Shown: positions 1 through 11,480, numbered from the stretch's first letter. The stretch is 64,000 nt of DNA from Peromyscus leucopus (GCF_004664715.2 NC_051071.1:9415648-9479647); one strand, 5' to 3'. Notes: generated from the sequence alone by a model not told the origin. Made by a program: numbers and translations.

Positions 1-59
1 CAAGATGCCACGTGGTTCAAGTCTTTACGGGAACACCCTCTTTACCTTGTACATGAATA

Positions 60-265
60 TGTTCTCACATTCTTCTCATGTGAGTTGAGGAAGAGAGCTC
101 TGTAGTTTTCTCTTACAGGACACCAATCCTATCAGATCTGTTCCCCATCCTTATTATTCCACTTAGTCCTAATTACATCCTTACTCAAGACACTAACACA
201 TTGGGAATTAAGGCTGCTACTCATGCTTTTGGGAAGTTGACATTTGACATTGTCTGTAGTAGTGA
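60..265 (-). mobile_element. MLT1-like MaLR LTR relic
   Basis: The stretch resembles the antisense of the 3' half of a eutherian MLT1 LTR: a 'ttacaggacacca' block, then 'ccta-attacatcc', then a block equivalent to the usual 'aggtactgggggttaggact' region, all in the expected order. Divergence is high and I see no clear ends. No coding content. A short poly-T tract (271-294) follows and may be the tail of a lost retroposon. Confidence 0.4.
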
Positions 266-299
266 CAGCACTTTTTTTTTTTTTTTTTTTTTTTTACAA

Positions 300-840
300 A
301 GTCATAGTCATTAAGAGAGTTTGAGAATAGTGTAGGGAGAGGAATACAGATCAAAGGAAAAGAGTAGTTTATAAAGAAATCCACTCATATGTGTCAATTG
401 ATTTCTTATGGGTTTGTTATATTGATTTAATGGGAGAGAAGACTCTTTATAACAAATGAATGGAATAAGTGGACATTCAGATGTAGGTGAGGGAGGAGGG
501 AAGCATTGGCTTTGCCTTATAACACGGGTGATATGTGAATGGATTACAGTCTCCAACCTAAAAACCACAACTGTAAAATTAAAAAGTAACCGTGGAAGAG
601 CATCTTTATGATCTTGAATAGGTAAAGTCTTCCTACAGAAGACGCGCTCACCCATGACAATATCAAATTTTATCCAAATTACAAATTTGATCATTTCTGA
701 TCTAAGTCCCCATGAGAAAATAAAATGTTGAGCCATAAAGTGGTGGAATTGGTTGTAATTCCTACATCTATCTGTGAAGGGTTTTATTCAGAGCGAGCGT
801 GGTAAGTCCTCTTATATACCAACTATTTATTAAGAACACA
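300..840. other. Unassigned sequence
   Basis: No repeat family or gene was recognised. A 141-codon minus-strand open frame (311-736) crosses most of it. The frame has no domain, signal or composition I recognise, and I treat it as chance. Confidence 0.5.
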
Positions 841-844
841 ACTT

Positions 845-1655
845 ATTTTTTGACCAATCAAAAACATGCAAAAGATGAAAGAGACACTGCAAAAAAGAGG
901 ATGTCTGAGTGGTCCACAAGTTGGGGGAAAGCTGTTCAACATCATCATCAGAGAAATGCAAAAGCCACAGTGTGACAACATTGCACGTCCACTAGAAAAG
1001 CTAAAAATAAAAATAAAAACTGACAAGACCAAATGTTGTTGAGGATGTGGAGTAACTGGAATTCTTGAGCATCAGATGGGAGTGTACATTTTTGTTATCA
1101 CTTCGGGAGAGAGTTTGGCAGTTTCTTAGAAAGTGAAATATACATTTACCACATGACCCAGCAATTCCACACTTGAGTGTTTATCTGAGAGAAAATGTAT
1201 CCACACAAGGAAACTTGAACATGAATGTTCCTTGCAGCTTTATTCGTCACAGTTAGAAATTGGAACTAATCCAAATGTCCAAAAACCCATGAGATAAACA
1301 AATTGTTGTTTATGCGTATAATGGAATAATACTTGGTAATAACAAAGAGTGAACTACGAAAAACATGAGTGAATCTCAGAAAAACATTATGCTGAGTGAC
1401 AGAAGTCTGAAGCCAAAATGTGCACAATGTAGGATTTCGTTCAGAAGACATTTAAGCACAGGCAACAAAGAATACACAATAGGAGATGAGCCAGCAGCTG
1501 CTGGAGCCAACGGCCAAAGGCAGAGGTCCTGCCTGGGAACCTGGAAATTTCTAGTTTAATGTGGGTCACAGGGTGTGTATATTTATTAAATTCCACTGAA
1601 CTATACATTTAAAATTATGTGTTATAATGTATCAAGTAGATAATTCAAAGATATA
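845..1655 (+). mobile_element. Old L1 fragment, 3' end of ORF2 plus 3' UTR
   Basis: The nucleotide sequence follows the 3' part of mammalian L1 ORF2 in order: an 'aaatgcaaaagccaca' block, 'gttgaggatgtggag', 'ttggcagtttct', 'ccagcaattccacact', 'aatccaaatgtcc', and an 'aatctcagaaaaacattatg' block (1370-1392). A 3' UTR-like tail with 'ctatacatttaaaattatg' follows. The reading frame is broken many times. It is 5'-truncated and clearly ancient (L1M-type), not mobile. Confidence 0.85.
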
Positions 1656-1659
1656 AGTG

Positions 1660-2690
1660 AATGTACTGTCATCAGTAAGTACTTAAGGAAGCCAGGCTGA
1701 ATCTGCATGATACGTGATAGGTTTAAAAAGAAAAAATAGGTCTTTCTCTCGGTTCCTCTTTTTTTTTTTTGAGACCAGGCTGGCCTTTGCCTCTGAGTAC
1801 TGGGCCCTCCTACTTCCTCTCAACAATTTCAGAACTTTCTATGTTCTCTGAAAAAAATATATGAATACACTTGCCATATCTCTACAGTTACAATAGTGAT
1901 AGTTTTAGAGTGAATTTTAATTATTGAGTATTCTTAGATAGTGATGTCTTTAACTTAGTGTGTTTGAGAGATTAATTTCAATCTTTTGTAATTAATCTTT
2001 TGTTACAGTTTATGAGATCTGATAGACTTGAGACAAGTCATCTACTGTATCAGAACTGACAGACTTGGAGAAGTGAAGTGGGAGCTAGGAGCAAGGAGTG
2101 AAATAACACTTACTTGTATGGTAGCAGACTGCTGTGTTGGCTTGAATAGCAATTGCACTGTTAACACACATCCAAACCAATACTGTGACTCTGCTTCTGA
2201 GAATGCATAGAAACTGTAAGCTCCTCTGAACATATCCTACAGATGGCTTGTGTGGTTCTTCAAGACTCAGTCCTCGGCACTGTTTCTACAGGCGGCTTGG
2301 TGATAAAAACCCATGCGTTTATTCCACACCTCAGGAAATAACTGGTTTATTTTTTCTCATTATTTCCAAATCTTCTTATAAGTGCTAATTCACCTCTTTG
2401 AGCTCAATGGATCAAATAAATGAACTCTGTTTCTAGTTATTGGATGCACAGACCCAACTGCAGCTGCGACACCACACAAATCCGTGTTCCAACTCTCTAT
2501 AGCCCATTCAACTTCCACAGCACCTTACTTTCTGTTGCCTTGTTTCCATAGCCATTCTCTAACATTCTACTTTTCTGGCGTCAGGTCTTTTTGGATGCCT
2601 TTAAATAATTTATTTCTATCCCCTTACGTGACAGCATGTATGTGTGTGCATGTGCACATGAAAGAGGTCACCATTAAGGATCCTTTGCTA
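1660..2690. other. Mostly unassigned; short B1 scrap
   Basis: A T tract followed by 'gagaccaggctggcct' at about 1760-1805 looks like an internally deleted B1 SINE in antisense. The rest (about 1810-2690) is AT-rich and shows nothing I recognise. Opposed 60-codon frames at 2028-2233 are chance. Confidence 0.45.
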
Positions 2691-2699
2691 TTGCTCTGC

Positions 2700-2927
2700 A
2701 CCTTTTTTTTTTTGAGACGAGATGTCTCACTAAGCCTTGAAGTCATTGCTCAGGATAAAACAGGCTGGCCAGTGATCTCTAGTGGTACTCATTTCTCTGC
2801 CTCCCCAGTGTTGGGTTTACAGATCTATACCATGGTGCCTGGGTTGTATGTGGGCATTGGGGATTCAAATTCAGGTCCTCTTTCTTACATGGTAGTCACT
2901 TTACTGATTGTGCTGTCTTCCCATTCC
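2700..2927 (-). mobile_element. B4-family SINE (RSINE1/B4A-like)
   Basis: Read on the minus strand it starts with a tRNA-like head ending 'gaggacctgaatttgaatcc'. It continues with a B1-like right part ('taaacccaacactggggagg', then 'ctggccagcctg') and ends in an A-rich tail, seen as the T run at 2702-2712. That order (ID/tRNA-like left end, B1-derived right end) is the B4 architecture of rodents. It is diverged by many substitutions. A 188-codon plus-strand frame (2484-3050) runs through it and is spurious. Confidence 0.75.
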
Positions 2928-2929
2928 TC

Positions 2930-3430
2930 ACACTGTTCTTATGCCTGCTTTGACTTCTGTCTCCTTTACTACCCCTCTAGTTTAGCTTCACATTACTTTA
3001 TGAAGAGTGATCCTAATTCCCACAATTGGTACTCTCTATCAGCACACTGATCACATAATTTCAATCTCTCCATTCCCTGGTGACTGTGGTCCATGTGTTA
3101 TTATAACATGCAACTCTCCACAACCCCAGCCTTTCAACTTTGTTAGTGTTTGCTTTTAAATCCACTCCATTTTTCTGTATTTCTTAAATAAATCATGTCA
3201 AGTTTGTCTCAAAGTTTGTGTCTATAGTTCTCAGACCTCTGTAATTCAGCATTTTACTATTTTCTCAATATTCTATTCAAAGTTTCTGTCCTCTGGAAAG
3301 ACTTCCATTAGTTCTTAATATAAAACAAATGCCTAGATTGTAACTCTTATATCTGGCCATTTTCTGTAGACACAGATGCTTGTAATCAGTGTCTATCAAG
3401 ATCTGTCAATAGTCACACTTTGTTTTTTCT
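2930..3430. other. Unassigned sequence
   Basis: Nothing recognised on either strand. It is AT-rich, with short T runs and no long open frame of its own. Confidence 0.5.
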
Positions 3431-3431
3431 T

Positions 3432-3632
3432 TTAAAAATTTTTATTATTTTTATGTGAATGCTTGTTTTTGCCTGATGTATATCTGTATACTACATTTGT
3501 GCAATGTCTGTTGAGGCCAGAAGAGGGCATCATATTACGTGGAACTGGAGTGACAGATGGTTATGAGCCACTTTATGGATGCTGGGAATTGAACCTGGAC
3601 CTTTTGAAGAGCAACACCTTCCAGTCTCACTT
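3432..3632 (-). mobile_element. B3/B2-type SINE
   Basis: This is the antisense of a rodent B3 element. It shows the 'ggccagaagagggcatc' block, then 'gatggttatgagcca', then 'tgctgggaattgaacctgga' with the antisense of a Pol III B box (ggttcaattcc-like), and ends in the antisense of the 'ggctgctcttcc' head. The A-rich tail is the 'tttaaaaatttttatta' stretch at the left. tRNA-derived, not coding. Confidence 0.85.
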
Positions 3633-3639
3633 TGACTTG

Positions 3640-5258
3640 CCCTATGTAAGATGTTCTCATGCTAAACTTTCTACCATGACATTATTTAACCCACTCATCC
3701 TCAATGATCTCTTAGGGATAGAATCTTGACTATGAACTGGGTTCTTGTTGAGTCTTTTCACATTTCTAAGCACTAGACTTTCATGGAAGTATTGGGTTAA
3801 CTTCCCTAGTCACTGCCCTATAAGTGGAGAGGACTCAATGTCAATCCCATCTTCGGATGGATGTGGTCTGACTTATCTGATCTCTACAGACACACTATTG
3901 ATAAGTCATCCTGAAGACTATCAACTTCAGTATTCTCATCAAGAGTTCTCTTTTTTTTTTCAAATAATCTGTGATTTGTTTGAATGAATTGACTTATATA
4001 AATAATTCTTTTCTGTCTCTTCACAAACACTGTATTTATAGAGAGTACATATTTGTTAAGGGGTTTGCTGGGGCTGCTGATGGTGGTGATTCCACTTTTT
4101 GTAGTTAACAACAATAATGTAGCTTGGAGTTAAGATAATTATGAGGATTGACTAGAACTATATTGTTGCATCAACTTATATGCCTTAATGTAATTAAGCA
4201 TAGATTCTGAGTATGGGCATTTTTATAAGAACATCAGTTGAAGTACTTATTGGAAAACCTCTTTATTTTGATAAGCATAGACTTGAGAAGAAATGCTTAT
4301 CACTGATGAGTAGCAGGAAATATACATCGTGATTTATAAAAATATGGAGAATAAAGCACAGGTTATTAAGTAATTTGTAAATAACTAATAATATAAGCTT
4401 GATTTCCATTAGTGTCTTCTCAGCACTCTAACCATTCCAATTTCCAGTAGCTTCCCCCAAAATATACAAAAGCTACCACTAAAATATGTCCTCCCTAGTT
4501 GCCAAATACAAAGATGGGTTTATATTCTATTTTTCACTTTCCTCCGAATATTGTTGAAAAGTGATATTCATACCCATTAAACAAATGTAGTCAGGATTGT
4601 TGCAGTTATATATAACACATCAACACCTGCTTGTTTCTTCTCATTAAAAACGTGATATGTACTGAGATCTGGTTGCATTTGAAAGGGTGAAAATGCATAT
4701 CAAAAGCAAATCAAAGATTTTGTAAAAGAGCAGTGGTGCAAACCTCGGAGAGCATCACTTCTCAAAGATGATGTATTGAAATCTGTCCTTTCTGTGAATT
4801 TTTGTGTGCAGCCTCTTTAACTGGTGAAGGCTCCTCTCCTAACCTGATGGGTTTTTAATGGATGTGTTGGGGAATGAGGTATAGGGCTTTCATTTACACG
4901 ACCTTTCTAGTGGAAGGTGAGTAATGAGAGTATTCAACAAGCATCTTTTGACTGCCACATCTTTTTTGCATCATTGTAGGATTCATTTAAAGGCGATATG
5001 GGCTGTACTGGCATCTCATATTTGCCAAAGCCTGAATGTTTCCCAGTTCCAGAGACTATCAGGATTTTCAGGATGATGCAGCTATGATAAGGGACCTTTT
5101 TCCCAGCACCATCGACTTGATGTCAAGAATTTCCAAGAAGTTTTAGAGTATTAAAATATATTTTATTATGCATATTGAAGACATAATATATGATGCTATT
5201 TATATGTTTGTGCAAAAAATATATGACATAGAATGTTTATTGTGGTGAAAGAAATTAG
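3640..5258. other. Unassigned AT-rich sequence
   Basis: No gene or repeat recognised in about 1.6 kb. Open frames are short and unremarkable. This is one of the longer repeat-free stretches outside 47-54 kb and may hold diverged repeats I cannot see by eye. Confidence 0.5.

Positions 5259-5260
<2 letters not shown>

Positions 5261-5302
<42 letters not shown>
5261..5302. repeat. (AT)n microsatellite
   Basis: An uninterrupted AT dinucleotide run of about 40 bases, read directly. It is likely length-polymorphic. Confidence 0.98.
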
Positions 5303-5305
<3 letters not shown>

Positions 5306-5559
5306 ATATAACTTACTTTGCTTGACACAAAAAGAAACAGATTAGTGGTTCCTATCATAGGCAACCAGTAGTATTTTCATGTTTGATCACATTATAATGT
5401 CTTTTATTTTCATCAATATTAACTCCTAAATGTTGATTTCTCCAACTAGCTCTTCCAACATAGTGGCAAGATCTTTAATATAGCTGAATTTAATGGTATC
5501 CTTGGGCCAAAGATTTTAAGAATTAGTTGCTCACAGTCTCTCTTATACTTTCTAAGAGG

Positions 5560-5805
5560 TTTCCTTTTTTATTTTATGGGTGGTTATTTGTGTGTGTGTA
5601 GCGGTTTGAATGAGAATGGCCCCCATAGGTTCATTTATTTAAATGCTTGGTTCCCAGTTGGTGGACTGTTCGGAAGGATTGGAAAGTGTGGCTTTGTTGG
5701 AAGAAGTGTGTCATTGTGTGTGTGTCTGTGTGGGGTTGAGCTTTGAGGTTTCAAAACCCCACAAGATTCCCAGTTAGTGTGCTATCCTCTCTCTTTCTCT
5801 GTCTG

Positions 5806-5862
<57 letters not shown>

Positions 5863-6200
5863 CTTGAAGCTATTGCTCTAGCACCATGTCTGCCTTCCTG
5901 CTACCATGCTCTCTGCCACGATGGTCATGGGCTCATCTGAAACTGTAAACCCCATTAAATGCTTTCTTCTATAAGTTGCCTTGTTAATGGTGTTTTGTCA
6001 CACCAGTAGCAAAATAACTGAGTCAGTGTGTCTGTGTGAATGTATGCCACATATGTGCATGTGCCCATAGAGACCAGATCCCTGGGAGCTGGAGTTATAG
6101 GTGTTTGTGAGCTGCCAGATATAGGTGCTGGAAACTAAAACCAGGTCTTCTGGAAGATAAGCAAGTGCTTGTAATCACTGAGTATCTCTCTAGCCCCTCT
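5560..6200 (-). mobile_element. B3-type SINE split by an LTR insertion
   Basis: The antisense B3 tail is at 5560-5596 ('tttattttatgggtggttat' then a GT run). The body resumes at 6026-6200 with 'atgtgcatgtgcccatagag', 'ctggagttataggtg', 'gaaactaaaaccaggtcttc' and ends near 'tctctctagcccc'. The middle (5597-6025) is an MT-type LTR with 5-bp target duplications, so the SINE is older than the LTR. Confidence 0.8.
5597..6025 (+). mobile_element. MT/ORR1-type MaLR solo LTR
   Basis: Starts TGTA and ends GTCA. It carries the MT-type landmarks in order: 'ggtttgaatgagaatggccc', 'ggttcatttatttaaatgct', 'gtggctttgttggaagaagt', 'gaggtttcaaaaccc', a (CT)n tract (5805-5860), 'ctgccacgatggtcatgg', 'gaaactgtaa' and 'cattaaatgctttcttctat'. 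The 'attaaa' near 5955 is the likely LTR polyadenylation signal. Flanked by GTGTG on both sides (5592-5596 and 6026-6030), the 5-bp duplication expected of ERVL/MaLR. Solo LTR, no internal region. Confidence 0.88.
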
Positions 6201-8215
6201 CTTATACTTCAAATTAAACGTTTCTGTCAATTTAGTTTGATTTATTTATAAGGCACATGAATATGGGAGAGTTAAATTTTGGTTAAGAGACAAATACATA
6301 TAAAACGACACAGGGAGAGTTATTAGACAAAGTTAGAAGGGTAGACTAGCACTGAGACGAACAACCTCAAGTCTGAATAATCTTACTCAGCTAAGATGGT
6401 TTCTTGACCTTGTCAAAGTGGAAAGGAGCCCTTGGTATCCCCCAGGGATCAGTCCCTTACCTGGTTCCTGAAGATCTTCCCACATTGCCAGTAGGTGGAG
6501 AATCAGGATAAGAATAACACGGGGGACTTTTATGTCCCAAGACGTTGGTCAGAAACCAGTCTGTGACATTAAGCACAACCTAACTGAAAGCAAGACTGAT
6601 GAATGCAGTCTCTGTGACCAGAAGGACACGGGACATGGCTTAGGAGACAGTGGTGGTCAGTGCCACATGAACTGACAAGACAATTTCAAAACCACAAAGC
6701 AAAAATGAGAAACTAAAAACCGTAGGCCTACCACTGCAGCCTCTGTGGAGAATGTGCAGGATGTCCCACTCATTGGACTACTCATTCAGGGAGACGTTGT
6801 AAAGTTTATGTCCACCAAATGCTGCTGATGAAAGGCTTTTGGACCATCTATCACTCACATCCTCCATTTTTCTTTTGTCAACTGATCGGCATCTGCATGA
6901 ACTAGGCCAATGAGCTCCCTGATGTAGGCTACATTGTCTTTTGTATAAAGATATTTAGTTCACAAGCCAAGATTCTCTGAGGGTCAAACACAAACACATT
7001 CCCCCAAACAACCATCATGATATATTCATAATTGTAGAAAAGGCTGTACTGGAGGTTATAGAGCAATGAGGGAAAAATAGGGGTCATTCTCCTTTAAATA
7101 AAATTGTGGCATATTTTCTACTAAAATGATTTTTCGAAATAATAGGTAAGCTGTCCTTGTTATTCATAAACATCTTATTTATGCATCTTCACTGTTGTGA
7201 TAAATTAGCTTGGTTTGTTTTATATTTCCCTACAGTTTACTTTAAATAATCCTTCACAGTCGTTCACACAAGACCACATAAGGTTCTTTTTTTAATACCT
7301 AGAATGCTGAAATAGCACTTTGAGCACAGACTGTACTGCATAACAAGTGTATTGTTCTGCTCAGGAATGCCATACAAAGACTTGTTCCCTTCACATTGTT
7401 TGTATGTTGTTTAATCCTTCAAGGCTGCTCTGTGTTTTAAAGCAGTATTACTTGACCTTATACTCAGACACCACCTACTTTTTCTTCCCTATATTCCTCA
7501 GCACCACCACAGCAGCCTCTCCTGAACCACACTGTCACAAATTGCTGACCATTTCAGTGAGAATATTAACAGAGTACAGCCTACTCTCTTTCACTGTAAC
7601 CAGATCTTTAGTTTCTACACCAATCCTAATAATTCTGGTTTAGGAGCATCACTTATTCAAACTCACCCACGTCAGCAGGCCCAGGTACCTGAGTGTAGTA
7701 ATGGAGTCAGGCTTATAAAATAAAAAATTCTTAAATGCTGATTTTCAACTTTAACACACCTCCACAAACTCCAGATCCCCGCATGCCAACATCAACACTG
7801 CTGTCTGTACATGTATGCCAAACCAACATTGTGATCACAGCTAACACAGCTTTTACAGGAAAAGCATTTCGACCCACAGATGTCTCTCTTTGGATGTGAC
7901 CTTTTGTGCTACAGACCTGATTGATTCTGAAGAACATAAAAATTACAAAAGCACTTATTCTTCTTTATAAATACATCTTGTGAAAGCAAAGAGAATTGTA
8001 TGAAACCATTTATCCAAAAGACTATGTTGAGTACCAAGTTAGTGGAGGTGACAAGGTACTGGGAGCCTGACTCACGCAGTTGGAGGAGCTGGCCACAGTC
8101 ACAATGCAGCATGCAAGGGGCGGAAGGTGGTGAGAGCAGGACCCAGCCCTGTTTCCCTGAGCTTCAGAGTCATAGTTAGCCCTGAGCCATAACTCAGACT
8201 CGATCACCCTGCTTC
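6201..8215. other. Unassigned sequence
   Basis: About 2 kb with no repeat or gene I recognise. The longest frame here (98 codons at 7347-7643) has no recognisable domain. The 8040-8210 part is slightly richer in G+C but shows no splice-flanked exon I would defend. Confidence 0.45.
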
Positions 8216-8219
8216 AAAC

Positions 8220-8555
8220 ACCCTGCTCTGTGTCTGGAGTTTTTTAGATGTAGCATTTTCTCTGACTGAGGTATCCTTTCTTCTATCTTGTCTTCAGTGC
8301 CTGAGATTCTCTCCCCCATCTCTTGCATTCTGTTAGTTTATGTTAAGTTTAACTTGCCTCTAAGATTCTTGTTTGAGTTCCTAAATTTTTCATTTCCAGT
8401 TTTGCTTCAGTCTGGATTTCCGTTAGTGTTTCTATTGCTACGTTCAGGTTTTGAACTCTTTTATTCATTTCCTTCCACTGCTTGTTTATGTTTTCATAGA
8501 TTTCTCTAATGGATTTATTCATTTCTTCTTTAAGGACCTCTGTCATATGTCATAT
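8220..8555 (-). pseudogene. L1 ORF1 coiled-coil fragment
   Basis: The minus-strand frame at 8349-8546 gives a highly charged heptad-like peptide (MNKSIREIYENINKQWKEMN at residues 9-28, later LEMKNLGTQ). It matches the coiled-coil part of rodent L1 ORF1p, the RNA-binding trimer protein of LINE-1. The similarity continues leftwards to about 8220 in another frame. Only a small piece remains, cut by the LTR at 8581, with no start or RRM/CTD region. It is a dead L1 fragment, not a gene. Confidence 0.78.
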
Positions 8556-8580
8556 GATGCATGTATATATGTGGACATTT

Positions 8581-8951
8581 TTTGTCCCTACCACTTGTTC
8601 CCAAATACCTGGCAACTGCTTCCCAAATTACCACACAGAGGCTTAATATGGATTATAAATACTTGGCCGGTAGCTCAGGCTTATTAGTAACTAGCTCTTA
8701 CACTTAAATTAATGAATAATTATTATCTGTGTTTAGCCACGTGGCTTGGTACCCTTTCTCAGAATGGTGATCTCATCTTGCTTCTCTACATTTGCCCAAG
8801 ACTCTCTGACTCCACTCTTCCTCTTCCCAGAATTCTCCTATACTGGCTCTCCCAACTCAATTTCTTCCTGCCCAGCTATCAGCCAATCATTTTTATTAGC
8901 AAATGAGAGTAACACATATTCATAGTGTAGAAAAGAATTGTTCCACAGCAT
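8581..8951 (-). mobile_element. ERVK-type LTR (BGLII/MYSERV-like), solo
   Basis: On the minus strand it starts TGTGG near 8950. It has the same landmarks as four other LTRs of this window: an 'atgtgttactctcatttgct' block, 'taataaaaatgattggctga', 'gccacgtggctaaaca', 'taatttaagtgtaagagcta', 'ataagcctgagct', 'ttaagcctctgtgtggtaat'. It ends near 'gtagggaca' at 8582. No internal region is attached. Family name tentative; the relationship to 31160, 39490, 58266 and 61385 is read directly. Confidence 0.75.
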
Positions 8952-8970
8952 ATATGCATTATACGTAGTG

Positions 8971-8971
8971 T

Positions 8972-9003
<32 letters not shown>
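8971..9003. repeat. (TG)n microsatellite
   Basis: A TG dinucleotide run of about 32 bases followed by 'tacgtac'. Read directly. Confidence 0.95.
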
Positions 9004-9005
<2 letters not shown>

Positions 9006-9039
9006 TACTTAGTTTTGTTTTTTCCAAATAAAATTTAGG

Positions 9040-9895
9040 ATGTTTTATTTCTCTCTTTTATATTTTTACTGGATCTTGGGAATTTCACGTCATGTATTCT
9101 GATCACTCTCACTTCCCAGTCCTTCCATGTCCACCCCTACAAGCTTGTGACCTCCTCCCCAAAAAAACATTAAAATAAAAAAGTACAATTTGTGTTATCT
9201 CTATACTCACTGGACCATGTTCAAACTCCCAGCAGCCTGCCCCTCCCACACCTGTTCAGGAAGCCATCAGTTGCAGAGAGCAACACTTCAGCATCACATT
9301 CCCATCACAGTTCTTAAGAGTTCTCTTTGATGGCTTCCTGTCTAGGCTGCTACCTTTCTCTGTGGGGTAGAAGGATAGTCAGGGGTTGTCACAGAAGCCT
9401 TCCATGCCATCCATCCTGATTGCAAAAGTGGTTTCCTTGCTCTTACAGTCAGTTAGATCATGGGCTTCCACATGTTTTCTGGTAACAGCACTGAACACGA
9501 ACATGGCCCCCAGCTGCAGTAGGATCACAGACCTAGACAAGGCCCTCAGAGGTAGCCCAGACCACAGACACCAACCTGACCCAGGTGGCAGCTCAGGCCA
9601 CCCACATCAGTTCTGCCCCTAGCGACAGCACAGCCTATGGACATCAACACGGCTTCAGGTGGCGGCCCAGATCACGAACATTCTGAATGGCTTTCAGTGG
9701 CAACACAAGCCACCAACATCAATGCAGACCCTGGCCACAGTAGGATCACAGTATAGGCATGGCCCTCAGTGGCAGCAGGGACCCAGACATCACCATGGCC
9801 TCAGGTGGCAGCACAGGCCATTTCCATCAACATGGCAGCATAGACTATGCACATACATCAACATGGCCAAGGATATTTCAAGGTCATTGTTTTAT
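9040..9895 (-). mobile_element. L1 (Lx-type) 3' UTR fragment
   Basis: The left part (about 9050-9280: 'cttcccagtccttccatgtc', 'ctcctccccaaaaaaaca', 'cctgttcaggaagccatc') resembles antisense rodent L1 3' end. The right part (9498-9870) is the GC-richer tandem repeat known from rodent L1 untranslated regions. No ORF2 sequence is attached. Open frames here (9386-9622, 9659-10018) come from the tandem repeat and are not genes. Confidence 0.6.
9498..9870. repeat. Degenerate ~37-bp tandem repeat in L1 UTR
   Basis: About ten imperfect units start at roughly 9498, 9541, 9578, 9615, 9651, 9689, 9727, 9761, 9797 and 9834. Unit lengths are mostly 34-43 bp. Each follows 'ggcc-tcaggtggcagcaca' and then 'gacatcaacat'. 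Units differ from one another at many sites, so the array is old. It is locally richer in G+C than its surroundings. Confidence 0.85.
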
Positions 9896-9899
9896 ACTT

Positions 9900-10688
9900 C
9901 AGCTATGTTGCATTTCTCAGGGCCTACTGTAGTAGAACAGGCCCCACTTTCCTCTTGTGTGCTAATGCTAACCCTTTTTTGCCTTTTGCAACATCCATTC
10001 CTCCCATTTGGACAGTAATGGTTTAGTCATGTATTGAATTCTCCAGTCTAGAAACATTCTCTCACTCAGTTTTATATAACTGGTACTTAGTACAGTGCCT
10101 AAAACATAGCTCTTGAGTGTAGAGCTACATCACATACATTTAGTATTAATAAATACTCAATAATACATGAAGTATATTTATATAACATATATAATACATA
10201 CCGTTTATTACCAATACAATTTTTTAAATGAACTGGATAGAAAATTTTGTCAAGGAAAGTTAGGGGTATTTATAGACAGAAAAATATTTGGAAGGAAAGA
10301 GGGAGGGATACATCCTGGATAAAGACTACCTAACAGAGGTGCAAAGAATTAGACCAAGAGATGGAGCAAGGATTCAGAATTTCAGAAGCATGTGGCAGGT
10401 GCCACAGTGGAGCTTTGAGACAGAGCAAATGACTGCTGGCATGAACAGCAGGCAAAGACATCATGGAGCACACCCGTGAGTACACACGTCCCAGCCTTAC
10501 CCTTATTTTACACAGACTTTACGTTTAAAGTAACTTCAGTTCATCAAAAATGGAAAGGTCCTGGCAGTTCTCCCATACCCTCTAGCCCTTTGTAACTGTA
10601 TCTTCTTCTATTGATTACATCCCCCTCCAACACTGGTGGATTTGTTCTGTGATAAATACTCAGTAATATATCATCACCTGGAGACAAA
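9900..10688. other. Unassigned sequence
   Basis: AT-rich between 10080 and 10260. A 63-codon frame at 10288-10479 has no recognisable feature. Nothing else supported. Confidence 0.45.
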
Positions 10689-10689
10689 A

Positions 10690-11345
10690 AGGACATATGT
10701 CCATTACCATAGCATATGAAAATGTTCCATTGGTATACTTTTCTGTTATCCATCCATTCATCTTTCCTTTCAACCACACAAAAAAACTGATTTTTTTCTT
10801 GTCACCATACATTTGGCTTTTTGAAAGTGTCACATGGTTATACTGCTGTAGAATGCAGGTTATTTTTCAGATTGACTTTGCTTATTTAATAATATTTAAA
10901 TACACACCTTGATTTTTTAACAGTTGGACAGCAGGGTTTTTTTGTGATTAAAAATGTTCCATTTCTGGGACATACTACAGTTAATACATTTACCTATGAA
11001 GGATATCTTATTTGATTCAAGTTAGGCAATTACAAATAAAGTTTCATATGTAGGTTTTTAGATTTTGTTGTTGTTCTGTTTTTTTCTAAGACAGAGTTTC
11101 TCTGTGTAACAGCCCTGACTATCCTGAAACTCAGTCTGTAGACCAGGCTGCACTGGAGCTCACTAAGATCCACCTTCTGCTGCCTCCAGAGTGCTGAGAT
11201 TAAAAGCATGGGCTACCACTGCCACAGCATATGCAGGTTTTGTATTGATGTAACTCTTTAATTCTTTTGACTAAATACTAAGTGGTGTAACGGCTAGAGC
11301 ATATGGTAATACTGTTCAGTTTTGTTAAAAACCATCCAAGTGTCT
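10690..11345 (-). mobile_element. Old L1 ORF2 3' fragment, interrupted by a B1
   Basis: The sequence tracks the antisense of the distal part of mammalian L1 ORF2: 'ttatccatccattcatc', 'gatatcttatttgattc', then after the B1 'cggctagagcatatggtaat' and 'ttgttaaaaaccatcc'. Heavily diverged and frame-broken. The B1 at 11066-11228 was inserted later. Confidence 0.6.
11066..11228 (-). mobile_element. B1 SINE
   Basis: Antisense B1: a T-rich tail, then 'gacagagtttctctgtgtaa', 'accaggctgcactggagctc', 'gtgctgagattaaaagcatg', 'gctaccactgccaca'. It is 7SL-RNA derived. Near-duplicate flanks 'catatgtaggttttta' (11046) and 'catatgcaggttttgt' (11228) look like its diverged target duplication inside the older L1. 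Confidence 0.9.
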
Positions 11346-11480
11346 TCTTTTATATACTCATAAGCAATGAAGAATATTTGTCATTGCTCCGTGTCTTAAC
11401 CAGAGTTTCTAAGTGGTCTAGACTTTGGACATCTGAACAGGAATACAGTAATAACTAAACTTTATAGAGTTACTAAACTG
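11346..11480. other. Unassigned spacer
   Basis: A short stretch between the L1 piece and the MaLR LTR. 'gtcttaaccagagtttct' at about 11393 resembles the end of a MaLR LTR and could be a second, mostly deleted copy. Confidence 0.35.

Noticed and set aside
2484..3050. 188-codon plus-strand open frame, the longest in the window
   Set aside because: It runs through an antisense B4 SINE and a T-rich tract, with no domain or splice support.
4900..4990. Possible exon boundary: 'gtggaaggtgagtaatgag' donor-like and 'catcattgtaggattc' acceptor-like
   Set aside because: The implied intron would be only about 63 bases and there is no supporting open frame on either side.
8349..8546. Small coiled-coil protein gene
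   Set aside because: The peptide matches L1 ORF1p coiled-coil and is a truncated fragment interrupted by an LTR.
9498..9870. CRISPR-like regularly spaced repeats
   Set aside because: Units are degenerate, contiguous with no unique spacers, and lie in an L1 untranslated region of a mammalian genome.
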